Shown piece after piece: positions 8,185 to 16,404 of a stretch of 64,000 nucleotides of DNA (position 1 is the first letter of the stretch; every line of letters starts with the position of its first letter). A program made the translations under genes and the position numbers. Below the pieces are notes generated by a model, which had not been told where the DNA came from, did not search any database, and saw only the letters and a program-made list of their open reading frames with translations. Origin of the DNA: Blautia luti (GTDB lineage: Bacteria > Bacillota > Clostridia > Lachnospirales > Lachnospiraceae). The stretch spans positions 3,304,501 to 3,368,500 of the forward strand of contig NZ_AP028156.1 in assembly GCF_033096465.1 (NCBI RefSeq), given 5' to 3'.

Positions 8185-9996
8185 TTGAAGAAATATCAAT
8201 TTCAAAAGAGAATTTTATTGCGCAGCATTTTCATTATGCTAATACTATTTATCATACTAACTATGGTATTTTCCAGTTATGTCATCAAAACCAGCACAGC
8301 AGAATTCGAAGAACAAATTGATGTTCAACTTCGAGGAATCACCACTCAAATTGATAATACACTTCGGCTTGCCGATGATATTGCTCTGCAAATTGCTGCA
8401 AATTATCAAATTATTGATGCATTCAGCGGACTTCAGGAATATCACGATGAAAAAAACTATTTTGTTGAAAATACAGATGTTGATTATACTATAAAACAAC
8501 ATCTGGTTTCTTATATGCTAAAGCAAAATATTCTAAAACGTATCAGTTTATTTAATTCCAATCAGGATATCACTTATGTAGGAAAAGCTGTGGATTTTGG
8601 ATATTTGAAAAAAGATTGTCCGAACCCTGATATTTTTACAGATACACAATCTTATTTCGTAGATCAAAAAGGAAAAGGCAGTTTATTCCGAGTCGATTCT
8701 TCTGATCCTTACATGCGAGAAATATCACCAACAATTTCCGTACTGCGTGAAATTAAAAACTATCAGTTAATACCTTCCGAATGTCTTGGATATGCACAGG
8801 TTCAAATTCAGATTGATAGTTTCGCACGTCTTGGAAAACTCCTTGGAAAAGAAACGGAATGTTTTGTTTTAGATCAGAAAAATGACCATGTGCTATATTC
8901 CTTTCAAAGTAATCGCAAAGAATCAGAAATAAAAACACTTCTGAGACAAACTAACAATTTGCAAGGAGGATTGTACTGTAAACTCTGGGACTCTGAAAAA
9001 TATGGAATAAAAGTTCTGATTGTATCAAAAAACACAGGCCTGATTCATAGTCTTATGTCTACTTTTACCTGGGGAATCTTTCTACTTTTTTCTTTAATTA
9101 CTATCATGATTTTAGCACAAAAAATTATTATCCAGAGGACAACTGAGCCCATTGTTCAGATGTGTGAAATGTTAACCGGATTACAGGTTGATAAGAATTT
9201 ACAGGAAATACCTCTTGTGATCTGTGATGAAACAGATGAATTAAGGCAGTTAAATAATGCATTTAACGAATTGATAAAAAATTTAAAACTGTCCATGGAA
9301 AAAGAAATGGCCAGCAAAGTAAACGAAATACAGTGCCAGATGTATGCATTACAAACGCAGATGAACCCTCACTTTATTCATAACATCCTGACAATTATTT
9401 CAGCAATGTCCAGTACTTCCGAGTGTGAAAAGATACCGGAAATCTGCGATAAACTTTCAAGTATGATCAGATATAATATCAGTTCTTCCGAAGATTTTGG
9501 AAATTTAGATGGTGAGATTTTACATGCTGAAAACTATCTTGAACTAATGAAAATACGATACGAAGATAAATTTCAATATTCAATGTCCTATGTAGGTGAA
9601 ATTCAAAATTGTCATTTACCCAAATTTATCATTCAACCGCTTCTTGAAAATTGTTTTGCACATGGCTTTCGAAATAAAGAATTTCCCTGGCAAATTAATA
9701 TTCAAATCTATTGCACCGAAGAATGTTGGGAAGTACAGATTCAGGATAATGGATGTGGAATCTCTCCGCAAGAACTGGAAAATTTAAAGTTAGAATTATT
9801 TAAGATGCGTAGTCGCGATGTAAGAATGCTTATGAAAGAGATGAAAATCGGCGGTTTGTCTATAAAAAATGTTTATATAAGATTGTATCTTACCTATGGA
9901 AATCATATGCTTTTTGATATACAAAGCAATCCTAACGGAACTTGCATTACAGTTGGAGGGAACTATGAAAATACGTGTAATGGTTGTGGAAGATGA
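8185..9996 (+). CDS. sensor histidine kinase, YesM/LytS type
   Basis: A 603-residue membrane kinase. A first membrane span lies at residues 10-32, a large extracellular sensor region at 33-288, and a second span at about 289-312, followed by HAMP-like helices. The phospho-acceptor is His396 in QMNPHFIHNIL, with an N-box DNGCGIS (Asp521) and a GGLSIKNV glycine box. The start is TTG 8185, chosen for its GAGGGGTGAGG ribosome-binding site; no better ATG exists. It likely senses the sugar directly or through the binding protein and phosphorylates the regulator encoded next, whose start lies inside its 3' end. This is the usual autoregulated arrangement for CUT1 sugar operons in Lachnospiraceae. 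Confidence 0.92.
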   Translation: MKKYQFQKRILLRSIFIMLILFIILTMVFSSYVIKTSTAEFEEQIDVQLRGITTQIDNTLRLADDIALQIAANYQIIDAFSGLQEYHDEKNYFVENTDVDYTIKQHLVSYMLKQNILKRISLFNSNQDITYVGKAVDFGYLKKDCPNPDIFTDTQSYFVDQKGKGSLFRVDSSDPYMREISPTISVLREIKNYQLIPSECLGYAQVQIQIDSFARLGKLLGKETECFVLDQKNDHVLYSFQSNRKESEIKTLLRQTNNLQGGLYCKLWDSEKYGIKVLIVSKNTGLIHSLMSTFTWGIFLLFSLITIMILAQKIIIQRTTEPIVQMCEMLTGLQVDKNLQEIPLVICDETDELRQLNNAFNELIKNLKLSMEKEMASKVNEIQCQMYALQTQMNPHFIHNILTIISAMSSTSECEKIPEICDKLSSMIRYNISSSEDFGNLDGEILHAENYLELMKIRYEDKFQYSMSYVGEIQNCHLPKFIIQPLLENCFAHGFRNKEFPWQINIQIYCTEECWEVQIQDNGCGISPQELENLKLELFKMRSRDVRMLMKEMKIGGLSIKNVYIRLYLTYGNHMLFDIQSNPNGTCITVGGNYENTCNGCGR

Positions 9997-11470
9997 GCCT
10001 CCAATTCAGAGGAGTATCTGTCAAAAGATAGAAGAAACCAATAAAAACTTTACTGTAGTAGCCGCCATCGACAATGGGAAAGATGCACTACAATATCTGA
10101 AAGAACATCCTGTTGATGTCATGTTTGTAGATATGAATCTTCCCATTGTAAGCGGTAAAGAATTACTGGACTTTTGTTCTAATGAAAAGCTATCGGTATT
10201 GCCTGTAGTTTTAAGTGGATATACAGATTTTGAATATGTAAAATGCGCAATAACTAACCATGCTATTGATTATTTATTAAAGCCCTTAAAGGTCCAGGAA
10301 TTAAAACTGGTATTAGAAAAAATAGAAGAAAAAATCCAAAAACAGTACCTTAAAGAAAAGGTTCAAAATCTGACAGATGCGGTAAGAGGACTTGAAATGT
10401 TTCCAACAAAGGAAATACCTTCAGAAGTGAATTCCTCATACAGTATTTTACTGGTCTCTCTTGGCATGTGTCTCTATGAAAATGAAAGAAATTATCAGGA
10501 AATCTTTAAAAACATGGATCTGGAAAAAGCATTTTCACTTATTGTTCCTCCTGAAAACTTCTGGCTTGTAGATGGAAAAAACATTAATGAAAAATTAATC
10601 TTTATTCGCAAAGACAGTATTCCCGATATTAATCATTTGAATCAATTTTTTAGAAAAGTAAAATGTTCTGATATTATTGTTACGGTTGTATATTATAAAG
10701 AAACCGTAGAGCTTCCTGATATTTTTTCAACATATCATTTGTTACAAAAATACACCCGTGAACATATGATTTTTTTAAAAAATTCTGTTTTAATTTACAG
10801 TTCTGAAGAATTCAGACAAGATTTTTCTGATCTCAGAAATAAAATCGACTATCTGATACTTCAGTGTAAAAATACAAATATTGATAACATAATCGAATCT
10901 TTTGCTCAATTGCTTCACTTACTTACTATGCGTCCAATCATCCAAAAAGAAGCCTTGCGCAACATCAAATACTTTGTATCTGAAATATATAAATTATATC
11001 CTGGAAACAGAGAATTTTTTGAAGTTGAAGAAGATATCCAGTTTATTCTGGAGAATTATTATAGTGAAAAAGAACTACTTAAGGAGTTCAATTTCTTGTT
11101 AAAAGATATTTTTGGAATCGCAATGTATGACTCCGGAGACAAGAAAATAATTGCTTTAAAAATAAAAAACTACTTGGACGAAATGTTTCGGACTAATATT
11201 ACCAACCAATTACTGGCAGCTCGTTTCGGATTTGTCCCATCGTACATAGTTAGTATTTTTAAGACCTATTATGGTTTAACCCCAATGGATTATCTGGTAA
11301 AAACAAGAATTGATGAGTCCAAGTTCCTTCTGACAAATAGTTCGTTAAAAATTAAAGAGGTTGCCAATGAAGTGGGATACGAAGATTCTCTCTACTTTTC
11401 AAAGGTTTTCAAAAAAATCACAGGTGTAAGTCCTAAAGAATATATCCGTTCAGAAAAAATTAATTCATAA
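9965..11470 (+). CDS. AraC-family response regulator, YesN type
   Basis: The true start is ATG 9965, behind GGAGGG at 9955-9960, giving 501 residues and a 32-base overlap with the kinase gene. Residues 1-120 form a receiver domain with acidic pocket VEDEPP, phospho-acceptor Asp56 in VDMNLP and Lys106 in LLKPLK. A long helical linker of about 260 residues follows, then a C-terminal double helix-turn-helix of the AraC type (NQLLAARFGFVPSYIVSIF and IKEVANEVGYEDSLYFSKVF). It probably activates the ABC operon in response to the cognate sugar. Confidence 0.92.
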   Translation: MKIRVMVVEDEPPIQRSICQKIEETNKNFTVVAAIDNGKDALQYLKEHPVDVMFVDMNLPIVSGKELLDFCSNEKLSVLPVVLSGYTDFEYVKCAITNHAIDYLLKPLKVQELKLVLEKIEEKIQKQYLKEKVQNLTDAVRGLEMFPTKEIPSEVNSSYSILLVSLGMCLYENERNYQEIFKNMDLEKAFSLIVPPENFWLVDGKNINEKLIFIRKDSIPDINHLNQFFRKVKCSDIIVTVVYYKETVELPDIFSTYHLLQKYTREHMIFLKNSVLIYSSEEFRQDFSDLRNKIDYLILQCKNTNIDNIIESFAQLLHLLTMRPIIQKEALRNIKYFVSEIYKLYPGNREFFEVEEDIQFILENYYSEKELLKEFNFLLKDIFGIAMYDSGDKKIIALKIKNYLDEMFRTNITNQLLAARFGFVPSYIVSIFKTYYGLTPMDYLVKTRIDESKFLLTNSSLKIKEVANEVGYEDSLYFSKVFKKITGVSPKEYIRSEKINS

Positions 11471-11491
11471 AAATATTTTTTTAATTCAAAT

Positions 11492-11532
11492 AAAAAATCG
11501 CAGAACAATATTTTCAAGTCCTGCGATTTTTT
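11492..11532. terminator. bidirectional terminator
   Basis: AAAAAATCGCAG (11492-11503) pairs perfectly with CTGCGATTTTTT (11521-11532) around a 17-base loop. The A- and T-runs serve both the rightward two-component operon and the leftward jetA fragment, whose stop codon begins at 11533. Confidence 0.9.
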
Positions 11533-12031
11533 ATATATTTGAATTTTGGGATTCAAGGGTGGAAAGTATCAGATTGTATCCGTCATCTGTAAGATAATAA
11601 GAGGTTCTGCGAACCTCCTGATCCAGATACACGATCCGGTTCGCCACATAGCTGATATGCATAATATGATAATCGTTCTCTTCAAAATCATAGCCGTCAA
11701 AATACATAGCGCGGCCTTCATTTGATAAGATCACATTGACAACAAAATCTCCTAATTTTCTGCAGTCATCATAGGAAATTTCTTTACCCAGATACCTGGT
11801 ATTGACAGTATCAATATAGGCGCCTATATCATCCATAGTACAGTTCTCTTCCCGGAGAGACTGCTCCATAATATAAAGCATTACTGCAAAAATAAGATTC
11901 ATCTGTTCATCAAATTTCAGAAAGCCAAACTGTTTCCAAGATGTCTTCTGAATACTGTTTTGGATAAGGACACCGTACAAACCTACATTTTTCATTCGTT
12001 TTGGAAAGTTTTTCAGAAATTCGTATTGCAA
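11531..12031 (-). pseudogene. JetA-like (DUF5716) N-terminal fragment of a Wadjet system
   Basis: The 166-residue product resembles the N-terminal winged-helix part of DUF5716/JetA, the kleisin-like subunit of Wadjet plasmid-defence complexes. It ends just after the conserved YYLTDDGYNLILSTLE segment; full-length relatives are far longer. The 5' end looks intact (TTG start with AAGGAGG five bases before it), so a stub could be translated, but the C-terminal SMC-binding part is missing. A JetD-like tail lies directly upstream. Downstream, where the rest of jetA, jetB and most of jetC should be, sits the oppositely oriented sugar operon. Family naming is from recall; decay is inferred from length and context. 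Confidence 0.7.
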
Positions 12032-12072
12032 AGCTGCCTCCTTATTACACTGCTTCTTATAATTTTACATCT

Positions 12073-12125
12073 CAGAAATCCGTAGTATTTAAAATGTCCT
12101 GAGGGACATATTTATCCGATTCCAT
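12073..12125 (-). pseudogene. JetD C-terminal tail remnant
   Basis: The last 17 codons of a JetD-like gene (MESDKYVPQDILNTTDF, then TGA). They closely match the end of the longer JetD fragment at 14136-14570 (KDRYIPQEILNTADF) at protein and DNA level. It lies about 40 bases upstream of the jetA start, consistent with a D-A gene order. Nothing JetD-like is visible upstream of it. Confidence 0.6.
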
Positions 12126-12157
12126 ATATCCCCTCCGAGGGATCGGCTGCAGTGTAT

Positions 12158-12778
12158 TCAGCCGATTGTCTGCAGTATAGCCTTCAGAAGATCCCCCTGA
12201 AGATAATAGGTCGTCTCAAAATGAAGGTATGATAACGATACTTTATCCCACAACAATAAGATCTTTGGCGGGAATTCTTCATCCCCATCCCAGAACTGAA
12301 GCAACACAGAGAAATCCGGAAGAACAGGCATTTCAAATGTCAGATCTGCCCCTGCCAGACGCTCCCTCTGCTTTCCGCACAGACAGATACAGGCCTGCTT
12401 TACCTCTTCCACTTTGCCGGAAAATGCTCTTACATACTTTTCCACAAAGGGATCTGTTGACGGACTGCTCCCGGCAGTTACAAACCTGCCCACAGGCTGC
12501 CACTGCCCGGTAAGAGGAGGCAGTATCTCCTGCCCGGAACAGCAGAGAAAATCATAGATTGTCATAACAACTGTATATTCTCTGCAGTCCGTCCATTCTT
12601 CGCCTGTGGCATATTCAATAGCACCGTTTCTGCGATTGATCCGATATTCTGTTCCAATATATTTCAAATACAGATATTCTTCATCGTGTTTCAAACCATA
12701 TTTCTTTATCAGCTTATCCTGATCATATTTTAAAAACAACTCTCTTCCTATATATACCTGTTTTTCATAATTATCCAT
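12158..12778 (-). CDS. DUF3786 domain protein
   Basis: The product matches DUF3786, an uncharacterised family of anaerobes. It has an N-terminal YDQDKLIKKYGLKHDEEYL region, a middle TIYDFLCCSGQEILPP segment and the C-terminal signature FPPKILLLWDKVSLSYLHFE. I chose the ATG at 12778 (206 residues) because the family usually starts a few residues before such a LFLKYDQ helix; the reading frame continues upstream to a weaker TTG near 12847. No signal peptide or membrane span is present. Function is unknown; some relatives are fused to or lie near corrinoid or Fe-S proteins. It is probably transcribed with the antiporter gene upstream. Confidence 0.8.
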   Translation of the reverse strand: MDNYEKQVYIGRELFLKYDQDKLIKKYGLKHDEEYLYLKYIGTEYRINRRNGAIEYATGEEWTDCREYTVVMTIYDFLCCSGQEILPPLTGQWQPVGRFVTAGSSPSTDPFVEKYVRAFSGKVEEVKQACICLCGKQRERLAGADLTFEMPVLPDFSVLLQFWDGDEEFPPKILLLWDKVSLSYLHFETTYYLQGDLLKAILQTIG

Positions 12779-12854
12779 AATATACTTTATTCCATTTCTT
12801 ATTTTAATCGAATCAAGTAAGTCCCCTGCGGAGGTTGCGAAAAGCAATTATTCG

Positions 12855-13787
12855 TTATACCAGACATAAATACAGGAAATATGCGGCATAACACAACAGC
12901 ATAACCACACCACAGGGTTTTCTTAATTCTTTATGTCTGAATGTACCAATCCAGAGTATTGCTCCACACAGAACTGCAATTACAGTATCAATAATAAATT
13001 TGCTCTCAAACGGCACAGTACAGATGAGTGCTGTTGTACCAATAACAAACAAAATATTAAAAATATTGCTTCCGACTATATTTCCAATGGCGATTCCTGC
13101 ATTTCCTCTTCTGGCTGCTGTTACTGATGTGACAAGTTCCGGAAGAGATGTTCCCAGTGCAACAATTGTCAGCCCGATAAATCTCTCACTCATGCCAAAA
13201 TAACGGGCAATTTCCGTTGCTCCGCTGACTGCAAAATCACTGCCCTTTACAACCAGAATTCCACCGATCACCATCAGGAGCATACATTTCCATACCGGAT
13301 TGTCCTTTGCTTCTGCTTCTTCCTGATCGTTCCCTTTCTTTGCCATCACAAACAGATATCCCAAATATATCAGAAACAGTATCCAGAAAATCACACCTTC
13401 AATAAAAGTCACCTCTGAACCTGTGATACCAAAGATCAGCAAAACAATTGTTATCACTATCATGAACGGAATTTCGTAAAGAAGCGTGGATCTTTGAATC
13501 ACTACATTCGTAATTACTGCTGTGATTCCCAGGATGATCAGAATATTCAGGATATTACTTCCGACTACATTTCCAATGGTAATACCTGCATTCTTATTTA
13601 TTGCAGCAGTAATACTGACTGCTGCCTCCGGCATGCTGGTTCCCATTGCTACGATAGTTAATCCAATGATCAACTGTGGAATTCCCAGCTTTTTCGCAAT
13701 ACTGGCTGCACCCTCCACAAACCAGTCTGCACCTTTCACCAGAAACAAAAAACCTGCCAGCAAAATAATAACCTGTAAAAACATCAT
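12855..13787 (-). CDS. yrbG: calcium/sodium antiporter, YrbG/CaCA family
   Basis: The 310-residue protein contains two homologous halves of about five membrane spans, each with the alpha-repeat of cation/Ca2+ exchangers: GLTIVAMGTSMPE with GNVVGSNILNI in the first half, and GLTIVALGTSLPE with GNIVGSNIFNI in the second. The Gly-Thr-Ser-Pro-Glu residues coordinate the cation. The start is ATG 13787, after AGAGGTAG; the frame is open further upstream, but that part would run into the leader RNA. The leader is a yybP-ykoY type Mn2+ riboswitch, so Mn2+ export is a real possibility beside Ca2+ export. Confidence 0.92.
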   Translation of the reverse strand: MMFLQVIILLAGFLFLVKGADWFVEGAASIAKKLGIPQLIIGLTIVAMGTSMPEAAVSITAAINKNAGITIGNVVGSNILNILIILGITAVITNVVIQRSTLLYEIPFMIVITIVLLIFGITGSEVTFIEGVIFWILFLIYLGYLFVMAKKGNDQEEAEAKDNPVWKCMLLMVIGGILVVKGSDFAVSGATEIARYFGMSERFIGLTIVALGTSLPELVTSVTAARRGNAGIAIGNIVGSNIFNILFVIGTTALICTVPFESKFIIDTVIAVLCGAILWIGTFRHKELRKPCGVVMLLCYAAYFLYLCLV

Positions 13788-13870
13788 CTCTACCTCTCTT
13801 TCTTTTATTACGTACTCACAAAATCCAATATAAAAAGATTCCGGGAATACATTTATTTTGCAGTAGGTAT

Positions 13871-13909
13871 AAAAAAAGAGACTCCTACTGCATTCACAGT
13901 AAAAGTCTC
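13871..13909 (-). terminator. riboswitch-controlled terminator
   Basis: On the minus strand GAGACTTTTACTG pairs with CAGTAGGAGTCTC over 13 bp (two G-U) around a 6-base loop, followed by seven U. Its 5' arm is the same GAGACUUUU that closes the aptamer's P1 stem, so aptamer and terminator exclude each other. Confidence 0.88.
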
Positions 13910-14001
13910 GCAATTTCATCACTTTCCGAGTTATATGTTTCAATAACTGTCCTGACGAAGAAGTGAACCGAATCCACTCGGTAAGCTACTCCCTTTTCAC
14001 A
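13900..14001 (-). ncRNA. yybP-ykoY (manganese) riboswitch aptamer
   Basis: The leader has the two signature strands of the family: GUGAAAAGGGAGUAGC at the 5' side (14000-13985) and UUGCGAGACUUUU at the 3' side (13912-13901), which pair as P1. Between them are two helical arms; one is ACCGAGUGGAUUCGGU-like. Family members bind Mn2+ and switch on exporters. Here ligand binding should hold the GAGACUUUU strand in P1, prevent the downstream terminator and so turn the antiporter gene on. Confidence 0.87.
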
Positions 14002-14006
14002 GGTAT

Positions 14007-14035
14007 ATTCTAACAGACTGGCTCTTAAAAATCAA
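14007..14035 (-). promoter_or_regulatory. sigma-A promoter of the riboswitch-antiporter transcript
   Basis: TTGATT (14035-14030) and TAGAAT (14012-14007) are spaced by exactly 17 bases and place the start a few bases before the aptamer. Confidence 0.75.
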
Positions 14036-14135
14036 TTATTTTTTATCATAAGATTCTCCATAATATAAAGAAGCCAGTTACTGTTCACTCCGTTCTCAGC
14101 AACAAAGAAGCCACCTCCCTGTGTCAGAATCTGCA

Positions 14136-14570
14136 TCAGAAATCTGCAGTATTTAAAATTTCCTGAGGGATATATCTGTCCTTATCCAGAACAGCTTCCA
14201 TTTTTTTGACCATTATTTCATCAAAACAGGAGAAAAATTGTGTACTGATATTTCTGTTCTGATGCTCCTTTGTCTCCGGAAGTTCAGTTATCTGTTCTGC
14301 TTTTCCAAGCATAGCCTGATATGCCGGCACAAAAGGAAGGATTTTCCATCTGCTGCGAAATTTTTCTGCCAGATTTTCGTATATACCGATACCCTCATAA
14401 TCCAAATCCCCGAAATAATAAATTGTATTCTTCGGATGTTTCATATAGGGTTCCGCACACAGATCAAAATCCTGAAAAGAACGGATAATGCCCTTTCCTG
14501 CACCATAAATCAGAGTTCCGATTTCTGCACCAAAAATTTCCGTATATCCATTCAGCAGGTAATTGCGCAT
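14136..14570 (-). pseudogene. JetD-like TOPRIM fragment (Wadjet nuclease subunit, C-terminal half)
   Basis: The fragment shows the TOPRIM core of JetD (DUF2220): an NYLLNGYTEIFGAEIGTLIYGAG strand-helix region, then YYFGDLDYEGIGIYE with the DxD metal-binding motif. JetD is the DNA-cleaving subunit of Wadjet. About 144 residues are present, against 350-400 in full proteins. The homologous frame continues upstream to about 14617 (ILENKDPFFS) before a TAA, exactly where crcB ends, so the N-terminal half was lost at that junction. No JetA, B or C follows; downstream is the riboswitch-antiporter unit. Confidence 0.65.
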
Positions 14571-14611
14571 ACTGAAAAAAGGGTCTTTATTTTCCAGAAT
14601 CAGGAAGCAGC

Positions 14612-14977
14612 TTATCTTACAGTAAGATATTCCACTGCAAAAATCGCCAGCACGCCTACCAACACGCTAAGTAATACATAACACAGAGCTATTCCCATAT
14701 GTCCATCCCGGATCAGCTCCGACGATTCCAGTGCAAAGGTTGAGAATGTGGTAAATCCACCGCAGACTCCCACCTTCAGAAACAAAATCATCCTTGGCGG
14801 AACAGACAATTTCGCCGCCAGTACTGTGATTGCTCCGATCACAATACATCCAATCACATTGATACAAAAGGTTTTTACCGGAAAAATCATGGTTTCTCCT
14901 GTGGGAATCAGCCCGATCAGATACCGCAATACTGCTCCTGCAAAACCACCCAGCCCTACTGCCAAACAATTCATCAT
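14612..14977 (-). CDS. crcB: CrcB/Fluc fluoride ion channel
   Basis: At 121 residues with four membrane spans, this is a standard CrcB. It has the N-terminal GLGGFAGAVLRYLIG, the NVIGC segment and the fluoride-path signature GGFTTFSTFALE. The dual-topology protein exports F- as a dimer. Many Lachnospiraceae have two adjacent crcB genes forming a heterodimer; only one is visible here. I could not recognise the conserved pseudoknot of a fluoride riboswitch upstream, where two short hairpins are seen instead. Confidence 0.93.
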   Translation of the reverse strand: MMNCLAVGLGGFAGAVLRYLIGLIPTGETMIFPVKTFCINVIGCIVIGAITVLAAKLSVPPRMILFLKVGVCGGFTTFSTFALESSELIRDGHMGIALCYVLLSVLVGVLAIFAVEYLTVR

Positions 14978-15047
14978 TTTATCTCTCCAAAATCATCCGC
15001 TTCGCTACGCGGCTCTATACCAAATAACTGCTTCGCAGTTTATTCGG

Positions 15048-15509
15048 TTAATATAAATTTACTTGCTTATCTACGAGTTTTTCCCCTTCATACTGCAATT
15101 TTAAAGAAAAAAATCGCTCATCTCCTGAAAGAAGCAAATCCAGAAAAACTCTGTCACCTTCCCATGTGGGAAGTGTCGGCACAACAGCTTTATCTATCCA
15201 GTAAAGTTCTCCTTCATTGCATTCTGTTAATTCACCGATATATTCGTTGGCCGTAAACACACACATAAGCTCCGGTTCACATTTATCACTTATAAATGTA
15301 ACCAGACCTCGAAGTTTATATGATGTCAGTGTTAATCCTGTTTCTTCTTTCACTTCACGCAAAAGACATTCCTCCGGGGATTCCTGGCCCTCTGCATGTC
15401 CGCCAACTCCAATCCACTTTCCCTCATTTATATCATTATGCTTTTTTACCCTGTGAAGCATCAGATATTTGCCATTATTTTCTATATAGCATAAAGTCGT
15501 TATTGTCAT
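15048..15509 (-). CDS. Nudix hydrolase, MutT/8-oxo-dGTP diphosphatase-like
   Basis: The 153-residue protein has a complete Nudix box, running from GGHAEGQE through REVKEETGL at residues 36-58, with the REXXEE metal-binding core. The N-terminus (MTITTLCYIENNGKYLMLHR) and the C-terminal half fit MutT/YtkD-like enzymes that hydrolyse oxidised nucleoside triphosphates. Actual substrate cannot be read from sequence. It stands alone between crcB and thiT. Confidence 0.9.
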   Translation of the reverse strand: MTITTLCYIENNGKYLMLHRVKKHNDINEGKWIGVGGHAEGQESPEECLLREVKEETGLTLTSYKLRGLVTFISDKCEPELMCVFTANEYIGELTECNEGELYWIDKAVVPTLPTWEGDRVFLDLLLSGDERFFSLKLQYEGEKLVDKQVNLY

Positions 15510-15593
15510 TCTTACACTTCCCTAAACAAAATTACCATACCAAATGTTCTGAGTACCGGGCAACGACACATCCCTGTTGCCAGACAAAACAAA

Positions 15594-16259
15594 CTACTGC
15601 AGTGCGGCACGCTTTACCTGGGTCAGTGCCTTCGACACCGCAGGTACTGAAATGATGATTACCGTGATAATGCCCTCTGCCAGCAGATAGCTGTAATTGT
15701 ATAAGATCGGATATACGGCTGTCAGAGATTTCGGGAAATTGTCCGGCATATAGCTCATCCAATAAAGATAACCGCCCAGAGAATGAAAAGCTCCTCTGGC
15801 AATTACAGCTATTATGTATCCTTTCAGAAGTCCATGACTCTGTTTTGCAAATAATCCTGCCAGGCCAAGTGCAGCAAATGCAAGTATGTAATCACAGCAT
15901 ACCTGAAAAAATGAAAGTATATAAGGCTCCTGGATAAACTGCAGGATTCCGTAAGCAAACCCAGCCATAATACCTGTTCCAACTCCATACCAGTTTGCGA
16001 TCAGAACAATAAAAAGCATACTGCAAAGAGTGACGCTTCCTCCCCACGGCAGTTTAAAGATTTTCAGATAAGACGTAATAAAAGCAAGTGCAATAGCTAC
16101 GGCACAGAATACCAGTTGTCTTGTGGTAAGCTTTTTCTTGTCTGAATTCTTCCCTGCAAAATAAATCGCCAGGAAAAACAAAATGATTCCGGCAATAACT
16201 GTAATCACATATCCGGCAGTTGTAAGTCCGCCATCAGTAGTTACCATAAAACCAAACAT
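15594..16259 (-). CDS. thiT: ThiT, thiamine-binding S component of an ECF transporter
   Basis: The 221-residue protein has six or seven hydrophobic segments, with the S-component AxxxA-type helix QLVFCAVAIALAF that contacts the ECF T-subunit. Thiamine-binding residues typical of ThiT are recognisable in the GYLYWMSYMP and WYGVGTGIMAGFAYG regions. It works with a shared EcfA-A'-T module encoded elsewhere. A clear promoter lies upstream, but no TPP riboswitch (CUGAGA...ACCUGA) could be found in the leader. Confidence 0.9.
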   Translation of the reverse strand: MFGFMVTTDGGLTTAGYVITVIAGIILFFLAIYFAGKNSDKKKLTTRQLVFCAVAIALAFITSYLKIFKLPWGGSVTLCSMLFIVLIANWYGVGTGIMAGFAYGILQFIQEPYILSFFQVCCDYILAFAALGLAGLFAKQSHGLLKGYIIAVIARGAFHSLGGYLYWMSYMPDNFPKSLTAVYPILYNYSYLLAEGIITVIIISVPAVSKALTQVKRAALQ

Positions 16260-16326
16260 AAAATGACCTCCCTCTTGTTATTGATTTTTGTGTAATTGAT
16301 TTTATCTGTTGTTCAGATACTAATTT

Positions 16327-16355
16327 ATTATAAGGATTTTATCATTCTTCGTCAA
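16327..16355 (-). promoter_or_regulatory. sigma-A promoter of thiT
   Basis: TTGACG (16355-16350) and a consensus TATAAT (16332-16327), 17 bases apart, lie about 65 bases before the thiT start. Confidence 0.8.
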
Positions 16356-16404
16356 TTGTTCCTGCTTTCTTATTGAAAATCCACAAATAATTACTCTCTC
16401 AGCT

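Noticed and set aside
14032..14136. 34-codon minus-strand frame whose ATG overlaps the JetD stop (TGATG)
   Set aside because: The coupling looks attractive, but the frame runs through the -35 box of the riboswitch promoter and has no recognisable product; probably leftover sequence.
14978..15047. Possible fluoride riboswitch before crcB
   Set aside because: Only two simple hairpins are present; the conserved pseudoknot sequence of the crcB motif is not there.
16260..16326. Possible TPP riboswitch before thiT
   Set aside because: The leader is too short and lacks the CUGAGA and ACCUGA cores.
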